From assembly GCF_000247815.1 (NCBI RefSeq), contig NC_021677.1, positions 45,296,864-45,360,863 on the forward strand: a stretch of DNA of 64,000 bases. The letters run 5' to 3'. A program made the position numbers and the translations under genes. The DNA comes from Ficedula albicollis (lineage: Eukaryota > Chordata > Aves > Passeriformes > Muscicapidae). The first letter of the stretch is position 1. Each line of letters starts with the position of its first letter. This document shows positions 11,866 through 26,231 of this stretch, one piece after another. Under the pieces are notes generated by a model that saw nothing but the letters and a program-made list of their open reading frames with translations, was not told the DNA's origin and did not search any database.

Positions 11866-12856
11866 GGGAAAATTAAAAGAGCAATCTTCACCGGTACGAT
11901 GTCTGAGAGGGATGGATGTCAACACAAATGGCACTCAAACATTTACATGCCTCACGATCATTTTTACCTGGAAATTGAAAGGCAGCGTATGCAGAATCAA
12001 AAAGTTGGGTTTTTTCCTGGGAAATAAAAATAAAATAAGAAATGAGCATATGTACTCTGGGTTAGCCATGGTATTTCAATAGTATTGAAATGCAGAAATG
12101 AAAAATGCATGAAAATTTACAGTATTTTGGTTTTTGAGATTGCAAACACAGCAGTTATGAAATCTGCAACCAAGGAAAATACCAGAGACCAGATTTCTGA
12201 AGTTAATTAATAAAAATTCTTCAGTATTTCAAATACTAGACTACCATTGAATCGAGGCTTATCAGTCCTACTGCAAAATCTACTAAAATTACATTCTAGG
12301 CACATAAAAATCTGCAGAAATTTGTACTGTGACTTTTTGTTTTGATGGTAATGCAAAAAAAAAAAAAAAAAAGAAACTCACATGAAAACCCTAGGAGCTG
12401 ATACTATGAAAGTATCACTGCACTTCTAGTATTTCAGCAGCACATTAAAGTGCTATTGCTTTGTTTTCTTTTTCTTTATTTCATTTCCAAAGATTCCTCC
12501 TATCTCTGGATGCTTATTGCATTGCATATGAAATAAAAGCTGATATAGCCAGAGAAGTACATTTTTCTGTGTGATCTTCTTGTCCAAAAGACTGCCTTTA
12601 TTTAAAATTCTGCTGAAAAATTTCATTTTACGTTTCAGATAGTTTTCTTGAATAGTCACTTAGCTGTAGGTAATAGCTACAGGTCAATCTTCCAGAGTTT
12701 TCACTAAAGATGATTTTGTTAACTTAAAAGAAGGAGGTAGTATCATTAGTGGGCCTGCTGTGGACCCAATACTCCAAAAGGCATCAGAAAGGATTTTCTG
12801 CGTCTTTTGTATAATTTTTTTATATTATTCTAAAATATTAAAACAAATATTTCATC
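11866..12856. other. no feature recognised
   Basis: Unique AT-rich sequence with an A-run at about 12354-12372. No gene was recognised. Confidence 0.55.
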
Positions 12857-12912
12857 AAATCATAGAACAATTAAAGCGCAAAAAGACATTTAACTCCATT
12901 GAGTCCAACAGA
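12857..12912 (-). mobile_element. probable CR1 3'-end scrap, old
   Basis: AAATCATAGAACAATTAAAG, then AAAAGACATTTAACTCC and ATTGAGTCCAACAGAAC, is a diverged version of the CR1 'AATCATAGAA...TTGAGTCCAACC' pattern on the minus strand. It is only about 56 bp and carries many substitutions, so the call is tentative. Confidence 0.55.
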
Positions 12913-15900
12913 ACTGTATTTTTCTGGGGTCAAGAGACCCAAATTTAAATCCGTATTTTCAAATATATATTAAAAAAAAAAAGATGCAAGGAAAATTCTG
13001 GCTTTATTGTGAGATATTGGGTGATAATTAATCATCCTGAAAGAAGAAAGAGCTTAGAAATAGAAAGCGGAAACAAAACTTTTAATAAATAAAAACTCTG
13101 TATGGCTACTATACTTCCTTTCAGTTATTCATTCAAGGTGTATTACTAAAAACAGTAAGATTAATAGAATTTAAGAAGGACTAAAGCTATGTAATCACTT
13201 ATTGACACAAAGTTATTCTTCCTACTGTTTTCAAACCTAGCCAAAGTCGGCCCAATTAGCCCCTTTTATGCTCCCTGATTGATCAACTTCTTTCAGTGCT
13301 ATTAACCATCCTGAAAATTTGCATGATTTCTTGACCCTCTCCTATCCTGGTCAGTGTTCACCTATGTAAAACAGCCAGTCTTTCAGAGAACAGGTAGTGC
13401 TCCTTTTCCTTCCATCCTCCATTTCCAATTCCTTACTTCTGTTCTTCCAGGGCCTTTCTCTACAGAAAATGCCATGCACAAGAACTGTTCACAGTCAAAT
13501 TAGCCTTTCACTGATATTCTTTCAGGACAACTTTCTTACCTGACAAATGAAAGTCACTCCCATTACATCATCCCTTGGTAGCAATCCCAGCAGGGGCTCT
13601 GAAGAACAGCTAACACAGTGCCCTGACAGCAGCTCACTTTTAAGTGCCATTTCTTGTCTTTGATATCACTCTGGCTCTTCAGAGCCCAATTTTGTTTGCA
13701 GTTGTTTAAGGTTTATTTTTTTTTGCAAATTACAGAGCTAAAGATCTTGTCTAGATGCTTATATACTGCTTTTCAGTTAAAACAATATTTTCTCCCTTAT
13801 TTCACATCCACTGATAAGTCCTGACCCAGTTATATCCAACCATTTACTTTTTCCTGGTTTTTGCCCTCATTTTAAAATTTTCCTATCAGCTACTTCTCTT
13901 TCAGCATCTCTTTACAATCAAACATAACACACTTCCCTTAAAAACTTTGAAATATCCAGCTGTCATATGTTATTTATGATAAAATGTCACCTCATACCTC
14001 AGATGGATGAGCAACTATTTGTTATATTTTCAAATCAGCTTCATGCTGCCTCTCAGACATGGGAGGAGTTTCTCAGAAATATTTTCAGAGCAGCTAAGTG
14101 TTACCACATTTCATCTCCTCCCTTAAAATTCTGCATCATGATGCTTATGAAAAATGTTGGTATCCATTTGGTGATGTACTCATTCCTACTGCATATTGAT
14201 TTAGACAATACTGTCTCAGAGATTTTTTTTTAATTTTTCTACCTTTTATGACTGGTTTTATGCATAAAAAACAAGTTAATAATGGCAGGAATTGTCTTTC
14301 ATCCCCATGTTTGAAATGTTTTGCAGCTTGGATTATGGTTGCATGGAAGCAAAATTCAGCTGTGCTTTTAGGATGACATGAGAGAATATTATTCTTTCAG
14401 TAGTTTGCATTAGATCTTTGGTATCTCTGGCTGTGTAAAAGTAGGAACTTTATGAATTTAGAAAGATCTGAATCTCAGCTTTGCTCACATGTGTTTTCAC
14501 AGCCATTACTAGTGAATTTTTTAGTCATTCCCCTTCTTTGTAGTTGTAGACAAACACTTTCATTGTGTTAAGACTGAAAATACTTCTTACTTCCAGATTT
14601 TTCTTTATGTAGGGGAAAAAAATATTCCTACTTCTTAAGTTAATTTGGGCTGTGATAGTAAAAAGATATAACAGAGGTAATAAAAGTGTGACAAATATAA
14701 GCAGCTTCACAATTGCCTTCAGACATAAAAGCCATAGAGAATTATATATTCAAGAAACTGATGAAACGCTGATTTGTGTAATGTGTTTATAATATTGCTA
14801 TTTTATCCTTCATTATTTAAAAATACAGTCAGGCATCACTTGATTTCTTCTAACTGCTGCTACAAGTTGGACATATGTTCCCATTGCGCTGCATGATGTA
14901 AGAAATGCATTAGGGAAAGAGAAGCAAGGGTGAATAAATTGTAAGTACCTCACTTTAATGCACATGTGCAGCACGTACACTGCACTCATCACCAGGCACT
15001 GTCAGGCCACGTTGCTGTGCCCAGCACGAGTTCAAGGTCTAATAGGTTGGAATGATGCATTTGGCAAACAAGCAAAGCTCCAAGCACACACAAGAATGTA
15101 TTGACTGTAGTCCAAGTGATCAAACAGCATCCAGTGGGCCAGAGCACTACCCTAAGTGGTCTAACTTAGATCAAAATGAAAATGGAAACAAATTGAAAAT
15201 CTTCAAATAAGTCACTTTTCTCAATTCTTTTGATTGATGTATCTTTCTATTTTTTACTGTCCAACCGGCCAACAGACACACATGGCTTTGGCAAAGCCTC
15301 ACCAAATGTGGAAGCATCATGTTCTAAGCTAAAACCACAAAAAAGTAACAAAGAATTTTATCACGGTAGCATCAAGGTTGGAAATAATTCAAACTGGATG
15401 TTTCACAGAAAACAGCACTGAATCACTTTTTTTTAACTGTCTGCAGAGACAATATGAAAAAATAGCAACTTAGCAGGTCACTGGATGAACAGGCAGCAGA
15501 AATTATATGCAGAATTGCTACTTTGTTTTCCTAAAATGGGATTTTAGTGAAATTTTACGGCTTAATACCAAGAGATTCATCCACAAAACCTATATTTAAA
15601 AGGTAGACTAGTCTTAGGGAGTACCAGGTGCAAATACTATCCATGAATTGATCTTCTGCTTTAGCAGTGTTTATTGTCATCATGAGATTAACTTTAATCT
15701 GCTTAATGTCCTTATAAGTGTTCTGAAGATCTATATTCTGAATCCAGTGCTGTTCATCACAACTATAGCCTCACAATTCCTGCATTTCAATAAAATATAA
15801 AATATTCTCTCACAAACAGGATTCTTGTTTTAATATTTTTTAGTAGGACAAAAGCCTTTGAGCCCCATATCTCACTTACTGAGAAAAGAATTTAACTGCT

Positions 15901-16015
15901 TTTTCACAGACTGAATGAGGATATTTTACACCTTTTTTCTTTCTGACTCAGTACAGATCCAAGAATGGTGGAGCCAAGGGCCAGAAAGAGTGATGCAACA
16001 CTGAGCATGACATGT
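12913..16015. other. no gene recognised; two weak exon-like segments
   Basis: Unique sequence. A 59-base minus-strand segment at 13540-13598 is bounded by TTAGCTGTTCTTCAG and GTCAG/GTAAGA and has one open frame (see findings). A 69-base plus-strand segment at 15276-15344 was considered and rejected. 14950-15110 is somewhat GC-richer with several CpGs and has no recognisable content. Confidence 0.5.
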
Positions 16016-16415
16016 AGAATCATATAATCATAGAATATTCTGAGTTGGAGGGGACCCATCAGGATCGCCGAGTCCAAATCCTTTCCCTGTGCAGGACACC
16101 CCAAGAGTCACACCCTGTGCCTGAGAGAATTGTTCAAACTCTTCTTGAACTCTGTCAGGGTTGATGCCGTGACCACTTCCCTGGGGAGCCTGTTCCAGTG
16201 CCCAGCCACTCTCTGGGTGAAACTCTTATTTCTGATATCCTCCCTAGACCTCCCCTGGCTGAGCTTCAGACCATTTCCTCAAGCTGTGTCAGTGGTCCTC
16301 AGTGGTCATGAGAGCAAAGAGATCATCCTTGCCCCTCCACTTCCTCTCATGAGGATGGTGAAGATCAGCTGGTGGCAGCTGCTCTCAGTTTCTGCATTCC
16401 TCCTGGGATTATCAC
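16016..16415 (-). mobile_element. CR1 LINE fragment, about 400 bp of the 3' end
   Basis: The plus strand gives AGAATCATATAATCATAG, ATTCTGAGTTGGAGGGGACC, GTGACCACTTCCCTGGGGAG, CCTGTTCCAGTGCCCAGCCA and CTCTGGGTGAA. This is the reverse complement of a common avian CR1 subfamily, with the 3' end at the left. Similarity fades past about 16415. Reading frames of 150 and 85 codons overlapping it are antisense or accidental. It faces a second, oppositely oriented CR1 1 kb downstream, and the two share inverted homology. Confidence 0.93.
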
Positions 16416-16966
16416 AGATAAAACAGAGAAAACTCGTAAGTATTTTCAGGCAAGAATTGAACAGAAAGAAGAGAACAGCAAATGTTTCAATACCAATATT
16501 TTGTGTGAGAATAAGTAAGAGCAAAATAAAACCTGTGCAAGGTCTGCAATTACATCCTAACAAGCGCTCATATAAATCCTGAAGATTCAGAGAACAGAAG
16601 CATCTGTATTCAAAAATGTTGTTATTGCTGGTACCACCAACACACAGACACTACAAGGCTGTCATGCCAAATGTACTCCAGTAATTTTAGAGAAGAAAGG
16701 ATACTGAAGATTAACATCTCTGCATACATGTTTGCATGAAATTGAAGAATACTGATTTCTAATTAAATGAGAGATTTAAGTGTAAGTGGAAACACCACTT
16801 AAGAAATGTAAGGGGCACTGCAGTCAGACTGAGAGGCTCCTTATATCTTTTTGATTTGTTGCCTATATTGAATGTATGTACTTCAGAAAACATGCATTTC
16901 CTGGAAAAGTACATAATGTAATGGGTGAACAACGGGCACAAAGAGTTAAAATAAAAGGGATTACAT
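16416..16966. other. unique spacer between two CR1 copies
   Basis: No gene was recognised. This spacer separates two oppositely oriented CR1 copies whose truncated 5' ends face each other. Confidence 0.6.
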
Positions 16967-17937
16967 CAGGCTGGCACTTGTCACTAGTGGGGTTATGCAG
17001 AGCTCCATCTCAGGGCTGGTTCTCTTCACCACCTTAATTTAACAACCTGGATGAAGGACTTGAAGTGTTACTAAATAAGTTTACAGATCACAGTAAATTT
17101 GGAGATGCTGTTGGCTCTTTTGAAGGCAGAGAGACCTGGACAAATTAGAGGTCTGGGCAATCACCAGCTGTGAGAAGCTTAACAAGGACAAGTGACAGAT
17201 TCTGCACCTGGGGTGGGGCAACCCTGGATGTACAGACAGGCTGGGGAATGAGAGGCTGGAGAGCAGCTCTGTGAAAAGGGACCTGGGGGTGCTGGCTGAT
17301 GGCAAGTTGGGCATGAGCCTGCAGTGTCCTGGCAGCCAGGAGGGCCAACCCTGTCCTGGGGAGCACCAGGCACAGCATCACAGACAGGCAAGGGAGGGAT
17401 TGTCCTGCTCTGCTCTGCAGCCTCATCTTGAGTGCTGTGTGCAGTTCTGGGCACTGCAATATAACATGTAATCCTATTAGAAAGTGTCCAAAAGAGGTGA
17501 TTGTGAAGATGGAGAAGGTGGTGAAGGGCTTAGAGAGGATTCATACAAGGTGTGGTGATGCCATTGGTCTGCTCAGTCTGGAGGAGACTGAGGAAAGACC
17601 CCACTGCAGTTATACTTCCTCAGGGGAGGAAGAGTAGGGGCAGGCACTGACCTCTTGTCTCCAGTGATCCAAGGGAATGGCCTGAAGTGGTGTCAGGGAA
17701 TGCTTAGGCTGGTATTAGGAAAAGGTTCTTCAGCCAGAGGGTGGTTGGGCACTGGAACAGGCTCCCCAGGGATGTGGTCACAGCAAGTCTGTCTGAGTTC
17801 AAGAAACATTTGGACAATGAACTGAGCAAATGGTGTGGTTCCTTAGGCTGTCCTGGGCAGTGACAAAAGTTGGACTTCAGTGGTACTTGCAGATTCCTTC
17901 CAGTTCAGGATATTCTGTGATTCTGTTATTCACCACA
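16967..17937 (+). mobile_element. CR1 LINE, 5'-truncated, about 970 bp, longest in window
   Basis: Plus-oriented CR1 covering the C-terminal part of the reverse-transcriptase ORF and the 3' untranslated region. Markers in order are CACTAGTGGGGTTATGCAGA, AACAACCTGGATGAAGGACT, GGGACCTGGGGGTGCTGG, CTGTGTGCAGTTCTGGGCAC, GAGGGTGGTTGGGCACTGGA, CAGGCTCCCCAGGGATGTGG and TATTCTGTGATTCTGTTA. A translated piece, [14 protein letters not shown] (about 17420-17463), fits the CR1 ORF2 C-terminus. The frame is broken many times, so this is a dead copy. Antisense reading frames at 17081-17459 are shadows. Confidence 0.95.
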
Positions 17938-20900
17938 TCTGAGAAAGAAATAAAAAATAGTTTCAGAATGGGTGGATGTAATCTGATATTTATTAATCAC
18001 ATAATAGTGACTTGCCTATTTTATCCAAGTCGTCTTCTCTGCAATGAGAATGGTGAACATTTCTCAGTAGGAAACCCTCTATTTCATGCTCTCATCAACT
18101 CTCTGATCTTAGATGCTTATCATAGTTCCCTGTTAAATACTGAGACACATAATGGGCAAATTCTGCCAGAATAGCAACCCATTGAGGCTTTCTGACCAGA
18201 ATTCAGATCAAGTATGCAACAGTTGGAAATGATATGGCAGTGCTATTCCTGCCAACATATGATCATATTTTGATTTATTTATTTTTTTAGCGCAGAGGTG
18301 GATATTTTTTACAGCACTTTTACTTCACTTTGCCTTTTTCTGAGAAGGAAGTATGTTCTTCAAGAATTTTCCACATTTTTAAAAACACTGATAGTTCTCC
18401 ACTTTGACCATGTGTTCCAAGTTATCCAAATACTAAAAATGTAAAAAAATACTAAATCTGAACTTTACATCTCGTTTCAAATGCACACCCATATTTTCAA
18501 ATAACACAGATATGTATGCAATAAAACAAAGGATGTTTCTGAACCTTCTATTGTTCTAATCCTTTCATTTCCTCCATAATAACCTTTTTGTCATTTTTCC
18601 CAACTCTTGGGCTTATTGGCAATGATCTGTTTGTGCCAGAGCAGTTGTGCTGATTTATACTGGCTAAGAAATTAGACCCCTGTTTTCCAGTAACTGTATT
18701 CAGTGGGTAATTTCTTTTTTCATTTTATTTTTCTTTTTTTCCCTTTTAGTTTATATTTCTGAATTAATTTTTTCCTTTTTTTTGAATTAACTTTTTTATG
18801 CTGCAAATGCTGGACATTGTATTTTCATTAATTGCAGTGCTGTTTTTATCTTATACTTCTTCATGAAAAAGAAGAGTGGTGTACTACATAGCAAGAGGTT
18901 TCCAAGCAAGCTGTCAGGGCTTGGATGTGTTTCTCTGCATGTCTTTCTCTGCATATCTTCAACTTCTACTGAAGTTATTTCCTCAGATTTTAAAACCTTT
19001 TGCTTAGTGAAACAAATTTAATAGGCTTTAAAATTTTTCAGGCCTAAATCACCATGACTTTACCCCAATAAAAAATCAGTGTAATACTCTTGGCATCTTT
19101 AACATTATTCCAGCATAAATCTCTAACTATTATTTTAGCAAATTAGGTCTTTTATTTTTAGAGACCTTTATAAAGCAAGAAAACTGTGAGCTTGTGGAGT
19201 CTGTGCCATTTAGTTGAATATTCATGAAGAAAATTTAGAGTCTGAACATTCAGTGCTAATCTGTAGAGTTTTCATTTGAAGTCTTCAACTTGTTTTTAAA
19301 TATGTGTTCCTCATTTAATTAAATATAAAATAAATTGGTATTTCTAAAATAATGTGGGTAAAAATCCATCACTTGAAGTTCCATCCAGTGCCCATTGAAA
19401 TAAACATGCATCATCTAATCTACATTCCAAAGTTTTTATGAAAATGAGTTGTAATCTTTCATACTCTGTGTTAAATCTAAATCATCAAGTTGACAATGAA
19501 GAATCTTGGTCATAAAATTAAGAATCATGTTAACCTGGAGTCAGCAGAAATGAAAAGTAAAAAGAGATATTTTGTAAATCACTGTTTCTGACAAAGACTG
19601 CATCATGTTTCTCTATAGGTTTGTTGGAAAATGTTTAGATCTCTGGAAATAGATTTAAAAATTGGTAAAATAATAAGACAGCAGGATAACCAACTGGGTT
19701 GAAGACTATTTTATTCCTTAAACACTGCTGGTGATTCTATCCCACAGTTAAAGTATCACTTTAGAAGCTGCATAAACATACTGTTTTCTGCACCTCCTGT
19801 GACAATAATACACTGGTACACAGTGAAGTGTGCTGTCTTTTCTGTGAAATGGTTGCCACAAGAGTAATAAATGTGAACCCTGATACTAATCCCATTTCTC
19901 AGATTACATCTGACACCTCCATATGGGCCACTAAAAACGTGTGGGAGGATTGGGATGCTAGAGAACATGCTCAGTTGTGATTCTAGTTTTGTAACAAAAT
20001 GCAAAGGAAAAGTAGAACAACAATAAAAAAGAAGGAATGGTTTTATTTGCCTTCTTATATGGCTGTAACATAAAAGGAAACCATACCCTCAAATTCCTCA
20101 TGTGTGCCAGCACCCAAACACAATGTAAAGCTTGTATCAAGGCATAGGTTCAGTTTTTATATGCTACATTATTTATCCAGTGGTGTCCTTCAGGCATTAC
20201 ATTTGCTGTTTCTCTCTCTGAGGAAGTTATCCATTTGTGAGGGTTTATACCACCATCTAGTGTAATCTTCTTTCTTTTTAATAAAATGTTGTCCTACTCA
20301 TAAGCAAATCCCCAAGCCCATGGATGCTGATATTACTGAATATACTTTGCTAAAAATACATTTGTCCATGTGTTAGGAAAAATTATCTTTCCTCGAGGTC
20401 AAATATTAGTTAAGTTTATGATTGTAACTTTTCAGCATCAGAGACATGTTTTATTAATTACAGAAACAAATTTGGATTAAAGGCAAATGACTGCCCTCCA
20501 CAATCTTTAATTCAATTAGTGAAGAAATTGCCTGTCTTTACTGAGATAACAGAGGCTTAATTGGTGCCCCTTCCTTCCTTCACTATTCTATATTAAAGAG
20601 AAGGAGATAAATTTCTGCCAGGAGAGGATGCAAAAATCAGAAAGAAAGATGAAGAAACAAGCCGTGTTATAAATGCACGACCTGCTATTTGACACTTGAA
20701 TTAAGCAGCTTTCAGGCATACTTTGCTGTTTTAATTTTCAGAAGGCAAAGAAAAGGAGGCTAGTTTACCCAAGATATTCCCCATTCCAGTGGGACTACTC
20801 AGAGTTTAGAGTTTGCCTGTGAGCGTAGGTAATATACTGTGACTGGAAAAAGAAGCTAGAAAGATTATGTAATGAATGTATAACATATACAAGGGGGGTT

Positions 20901-20985
20901 CTGGGAACTGAGATTTTATCTTCCTAATTGATGCACATTCAGACTGGACTACTATAGTCCCACGAGGAATTCCAATAAAATCACT
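17938..20985. other. no feature recognised
   Basis: Three kilobases of unique AT-rich sequence, with a T-rich stretch at about 18710-18790. No gene or transposon was recognised. Confidence 0.55.
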
Positions 20986-21069
20986 GGGATGTGTTCTGAA
21001 GTAAGATGCACATAGAGGGATGGGCTAGGGATGTGTTCTGAAGTAAGATGCACATAGAGGAATGGGATA
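20986..21069. repeat. tandem duplication, 42-bp unit x2
   Basis: Copies at 20986-21027 and 21028-21069 both start GGGATGTGTTCTGAAGTAAG and end GAGG(G/A)ATGGG. Only a few bases differ. Confidence 0.94.
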
Positions 21070-21264
21070 AGTTTTCTTGTTGATTATTCATTACCTCACA
21101 TAAATCAAATACAATAGGAATCATAACAGCACCCAATCCAAAGTCTAGTTAAGCATTTCTTCAGTTTGAAAAAGAAACTGTGGCCATTATCACATAGGGA
21201 TTAGATTAATTAGATAATCTGATTAATTTAGAGACTCCAAAATCTGAAAGATTACTGAAAAGAA
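21070..21264. other. unique spacer
   Basis: Unremarkable AT-rich sequence between the 42-bp duplication and the GAAA array. Confidence 0.6.
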
Positions 21265-21454
<190 letters not shown>

Positions 21455-23747
21455 CCCCACATAGTAAAAAACCCACCCCAGCTTGTTAGCAAAAATTACT
21501 ATTCTTTTCCAAAAGAGAGAGATAATATCTTCCAACCTGAATTTCAAATATTTGACCCTTGCCATCTTTTTAGGGCTATTATGTCACCAAGTCTTCTATT
21601 GGTGCAATTGTTTCAGAATCTAATAATGGCAATTATTTTTTAACAAGAAACATCTGTTTCCTGTCTGGAAGGGGTGTCTGATCATCTTCAGCATTATCTA
21701 CTTTCCCAATGTTAATATTCATCCTTACAGGTTTTTTACAAAGCCTAATTTGCTGATGCATGTGTTTGCTTGCTTTCTTCTAGCTGTTTCACTGGTTTGT
21801 GAAAATCTGCAAAGAAAATACAGAAGCTGTGTCCAGGAATTAGGCAGCTTATCATCTTTCTAATTAATTTCAAGGCATGATCTGGCATTTTACTGTTCAA
21901 GTGAATTTATTCAAATTATTTTTCACCAGAGAGCACACATGCTTGTAACAGTTTTATTTCCAAATTTTTATATATTATCTTTAAACTTAGCATCTGACAG
22001 AAGTTGCTGTATATGGTAGCTTCTGACAGGGAACTGGAAGACATGAGTGTAATGTTGAAGCTATATAAGATAAAATAATTTTTAAGTGTGCAACTCAAGA
22101 GTTTTCCACAATTTTAGCTTCATCTCTTGCATTTCACACTGAGGCAAATTCACAGTATTGCAAGGGTGGCATCTGAAAACTGAAGAGCAAATACTTACTG
22201 GAAAAGTTTATTAATCTGCCATAGTATTGATCTAAAACACAGATGGCATCTCCTATATGACATTCTACGTAGTGACATTATAAAAATGCTTGAAAATTGG
22301 TATTTCTAAATGCCAACACAACAGCACATCAATTTTACAGTAGCCATGAGTATAAATACAGGCTGTTTACACTGTATGCTATGGTAGATAATAATAAAGA
22401 TATCCTGGTATAATATATTTCAAGTTATTGTAAAGAAAATTGAATTTTTAAATTCCTTCATTTGACGATTTTTAACTGAACACATACCTACTGAGCAGTT
22501 TCTTTCTTTGAAAAAAATGTTCAGAAGAGTAATTTAATGTGAACAAGGTGGATGTTCTGCCTTTAAAAGGATTAATTCTAACCCTTTAATTATTGGAGAT
22601 TATCTTTCTTTTAGAAGAACTAATTAATGCAAAGGATTTTCTTTTCACTAAAATTTTAATTGGAAATTCTCTGAAATGAATGAAAATCACCCCTTACAAC
22701 TTTTTTGTAATATTGACTCTGGTTTTTATGCTTCCAGTGTAGTTTTACCATCTTCTCCTTACATTTCTATTTTACTTTTTTCTTCATTTTACCTCTTAAT
22801 AACACCTTTTACAAAATATATATATTTTAATAGATTCATTTGCTGTAGTTATTCTAGTGTTCAGTATGTGACCTCTTTATTTTTTACTGTTCCTACCAGA
22901 GGGCTCATCACTAAACTAGATCTCTTCAAAGTGGTTCTGAAGTTGCATGACAATGGTTGCTATTAAGAATTCACACATGAGAATGCGAGTTCTATGGAAA
23001 CTGATAGTATTTTGGTCTAGTTCAGCATCACAGCTAAAAGCATAAAACTGGAATTACTCCAGGTCATTTAGGTTTCATTCTCTGAACCAGTTTTCTAGCT
23101 TTGTAATATCATATGGGTTTATATTCCAGGGGTTTTATACCAAGCTGTTCAAAGTAAAGATGATGTTTCCTTGTGACATGTGCCAATGTAGATATTTTTA
23201 AGAATATTTATTATCACTTTAAAAATGGAAGAGACTTTTTTTTTGAAAAAAGGCATGCAAACTTCTGTAGTTCTCTTACTACAATTTCAAGTAAACCCCC
23301 AGTTTACTATATGTACTATAAGCAAAAGGAGTAGGCATAGAGTTTACAGAGCTGTTTCAGGTGCTGCTGAAGTCAATAGATTGTGATACAAGAGCAACAG
23401 GGCACACTAAAACTAAAAAGAGTAAAATTCAAAGCCTCTAAAAGAAACATTTTTCACTCAAAATGAGAGCTTGCTTTGTTACATCTTCCCAGGAAACTAC
23501 AGAAGTCATGATTGTTAATAGTTTGGATATTAATGATATTCAGTTATCAGACTTAATCTTAAAGAACGTTGTAGACTATAGCTAGATGTAATCAGAACTC
23601 ACAGCTATCATTTGTGGTGGTCTGCTGAAGGATGTGGTCTTGGTCCCTGCTGGATATATGGGAAGGCACAAGAGAGATCCACAATAATTCTTAAGTCCTT
23701 GGGAAATTCTGAGAGTCATTTATATCTGAAAATCACACCGCAGAAAT
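21455..23747. other. no feature recognised
   Basis: Unique AT-rich sequence. Reading frames of 60 to 96 codons are T-rich and look accidental. Confidence 0.55.
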
Positions 23748-23849
23748 AAAAGGTGGCTAAAACTCAATGCTTTGATATGGATAGAAGACATTTTTCTTAA
23801 AAGGTGGCTAAAACTCAATGCTTTGATATGCATAGAAGACAATTTTTTT
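23748..23849. repeat. tandem duplication, 51-bp unit x2
   Basis: Copies at 23748-23798 and 23799-23849 share AAAAGGTGGCTAAAACTCAA and TGCTTTGATATG(G/C)ATAGAA. They diverge slightly in the T-rich end. Confidence 0.93.
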
Positions 23850-25575
23850 TACTCTATCTATGAGTAGATTTCATCACGAAATTGCAGGAAAAAACATAAT
23901 TGGGTTTTGGGGTTTTTTCTGGTTTTTTTGGTTTTTTGGGTTTTTTTTTAGTGAAAAATATACCCCCATCAGGACTTATTCTGATGAAAAGTGCTGCCAG
24001 TTTTATGAATTCTCTGAAATATGGCTTTGGGAAGCTGCATGGTGGCATGACATTTCAGGTAGGACATTGGAAGAGCAACATTGTGGAGTGTGTGACTTCA
24101 AAAAAGCTCTGCTGAACATGTGGAGCCCAACTTGTAGTGCCCCAGAGCCTCCTACTTTCAACTCTAGATTCATAACCAGGCTGCTTTGTCACTACATATT
24201 TTAGCTGCCCTCTCCTGATATTCACGGGAGGAAGAGGTTTAATAAAAGTGTATGATTGCTGTAATATTTGTATATGATGTTTTGTTCTGAGACAATTTTT
24301 CTCTTAAATCTTCTACTTAGCTTTTCTTGGTTTTTTTTAATCCTGTCCCCGTTTTTCAATGAATGCATGCGCTAGCATCTTAGTCCTGTACCAGTCCAAA
24401 TAACAGCAATGTCTTTTCTTACTCTATAAATAGACAACATCTGCATACAAGAGGTCCACTTGCAAGTACTCAAAATTAATTTCAAGGAAAACAGATCTAG
24501 TTTGATACAATGGATGTATTTTTAATTTGCAGGGTTGTTAAGCAGACAACAAAACCCAGCTCAAAAACAGGAGGCTCTCTAAATGTTGACTGCTGTGCTG
24601 CTGAACTATACTCTATACATTATATATGATGTTACCACATATTGGATGGGTTTTTTCAGTCAAAACCCATCTGTTTAGTACTGTGCTCACTGGGTCTCTG
24701 GATTCTTCATTTCCAATAGAAGCTTGTGTGAAGAAGGGTGTTGCTAAGGCATATGGGATCAAATCCATAACAAAGACACAAGGCAGGGTATTTATCAGAA
24801 AGATATTGTTGATTTTGTATACCAAGACACTGAAAAAGAAAAAAAAAGAAAAAAAAAAAAGTTATGCATCACATAAATCAGCCAAATGCTAAGTCCAGGA
24901 TGTATGCAAGCCGTAGCAGAGCAGTGATTAACCTGCTTTGGGAGCCTGTGGAGACTGCATGCTTGATTGTTAGAAACATGGAAATTGAATGCAGACACAG
25001 AGAAAAGAGACAGCAGGGGGAACTTATAGGTTTTCACTGCTGAGATTCTATGGAACATGCAACAAATTGTATACAGTATTAATAAAGACATCACTTCAAA
25101 ACACTTTAAAAATTTAAACAAATCCAGATGACCTAGTGGGAGAATTAAGAGCTAATTGCATTAAAGCAGTGAAGATCAATTGCATGTATGTTGGTATCTT
25201 CACTTTATTGTCTTGAGGAAGCCAATCAGAATAAGGAAGAATAAAGCATAGTCAACCTAATTCTGATTACAGAATCCTTCTTTTCAGCATCAGATAAAAG
25301 TTTTTCAGCATTTCCACAATAATCTTTATCCTAAGAACTTTACATTTTTGCATTTTGAATTATCTGAAACTGGAATTAAGAATTAAGTTTTCTCATATAT
25401 AGGATGGATATCTCTGACCTATTTAAACAAGGACAAAAAAATTACCCTGGAAAACTCTAAGCTGCAGATTCCAAAATGGTAACAGCATCATCTGGACAGG
25501 CACCAGAATTTAAATAAAAGCTATACACCGTTAAGAGAAATATAGCAAAAATAACCTTATGGTCACTTTAATTGC
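23850..25575. other. unique sequence with a G/T tract
   Basis: 23900-23949 is a G/T low-complexity tract (GGGTTTT and GGTTTTTTT words). A-rich runs occur at about 24834-24860. Otherwise the sequence is unique with no gene recognised. Confidence 0.55.

Positions 25576-26231
<656 letters not shown>

Noticed and set aside
15276..15344. 69-base plus-strand open segment after CCGGCCAACAG
   Set aside because: The donor (AAAAAA/GTAACA) is poor, and the peptide is not recognised. No stronger than chance.
16130..16582. 150-codon plus-strand frame
   Set aside because: It starts within the antisense strand of a CR1 fragment, runs on into unique sequence, and has no domain I recognise.
17081..17459. 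Minus-strand frames of 77 to 104 codons
   Set aside because: Antisense of the plus-oriented CR1 at 16967-17937.
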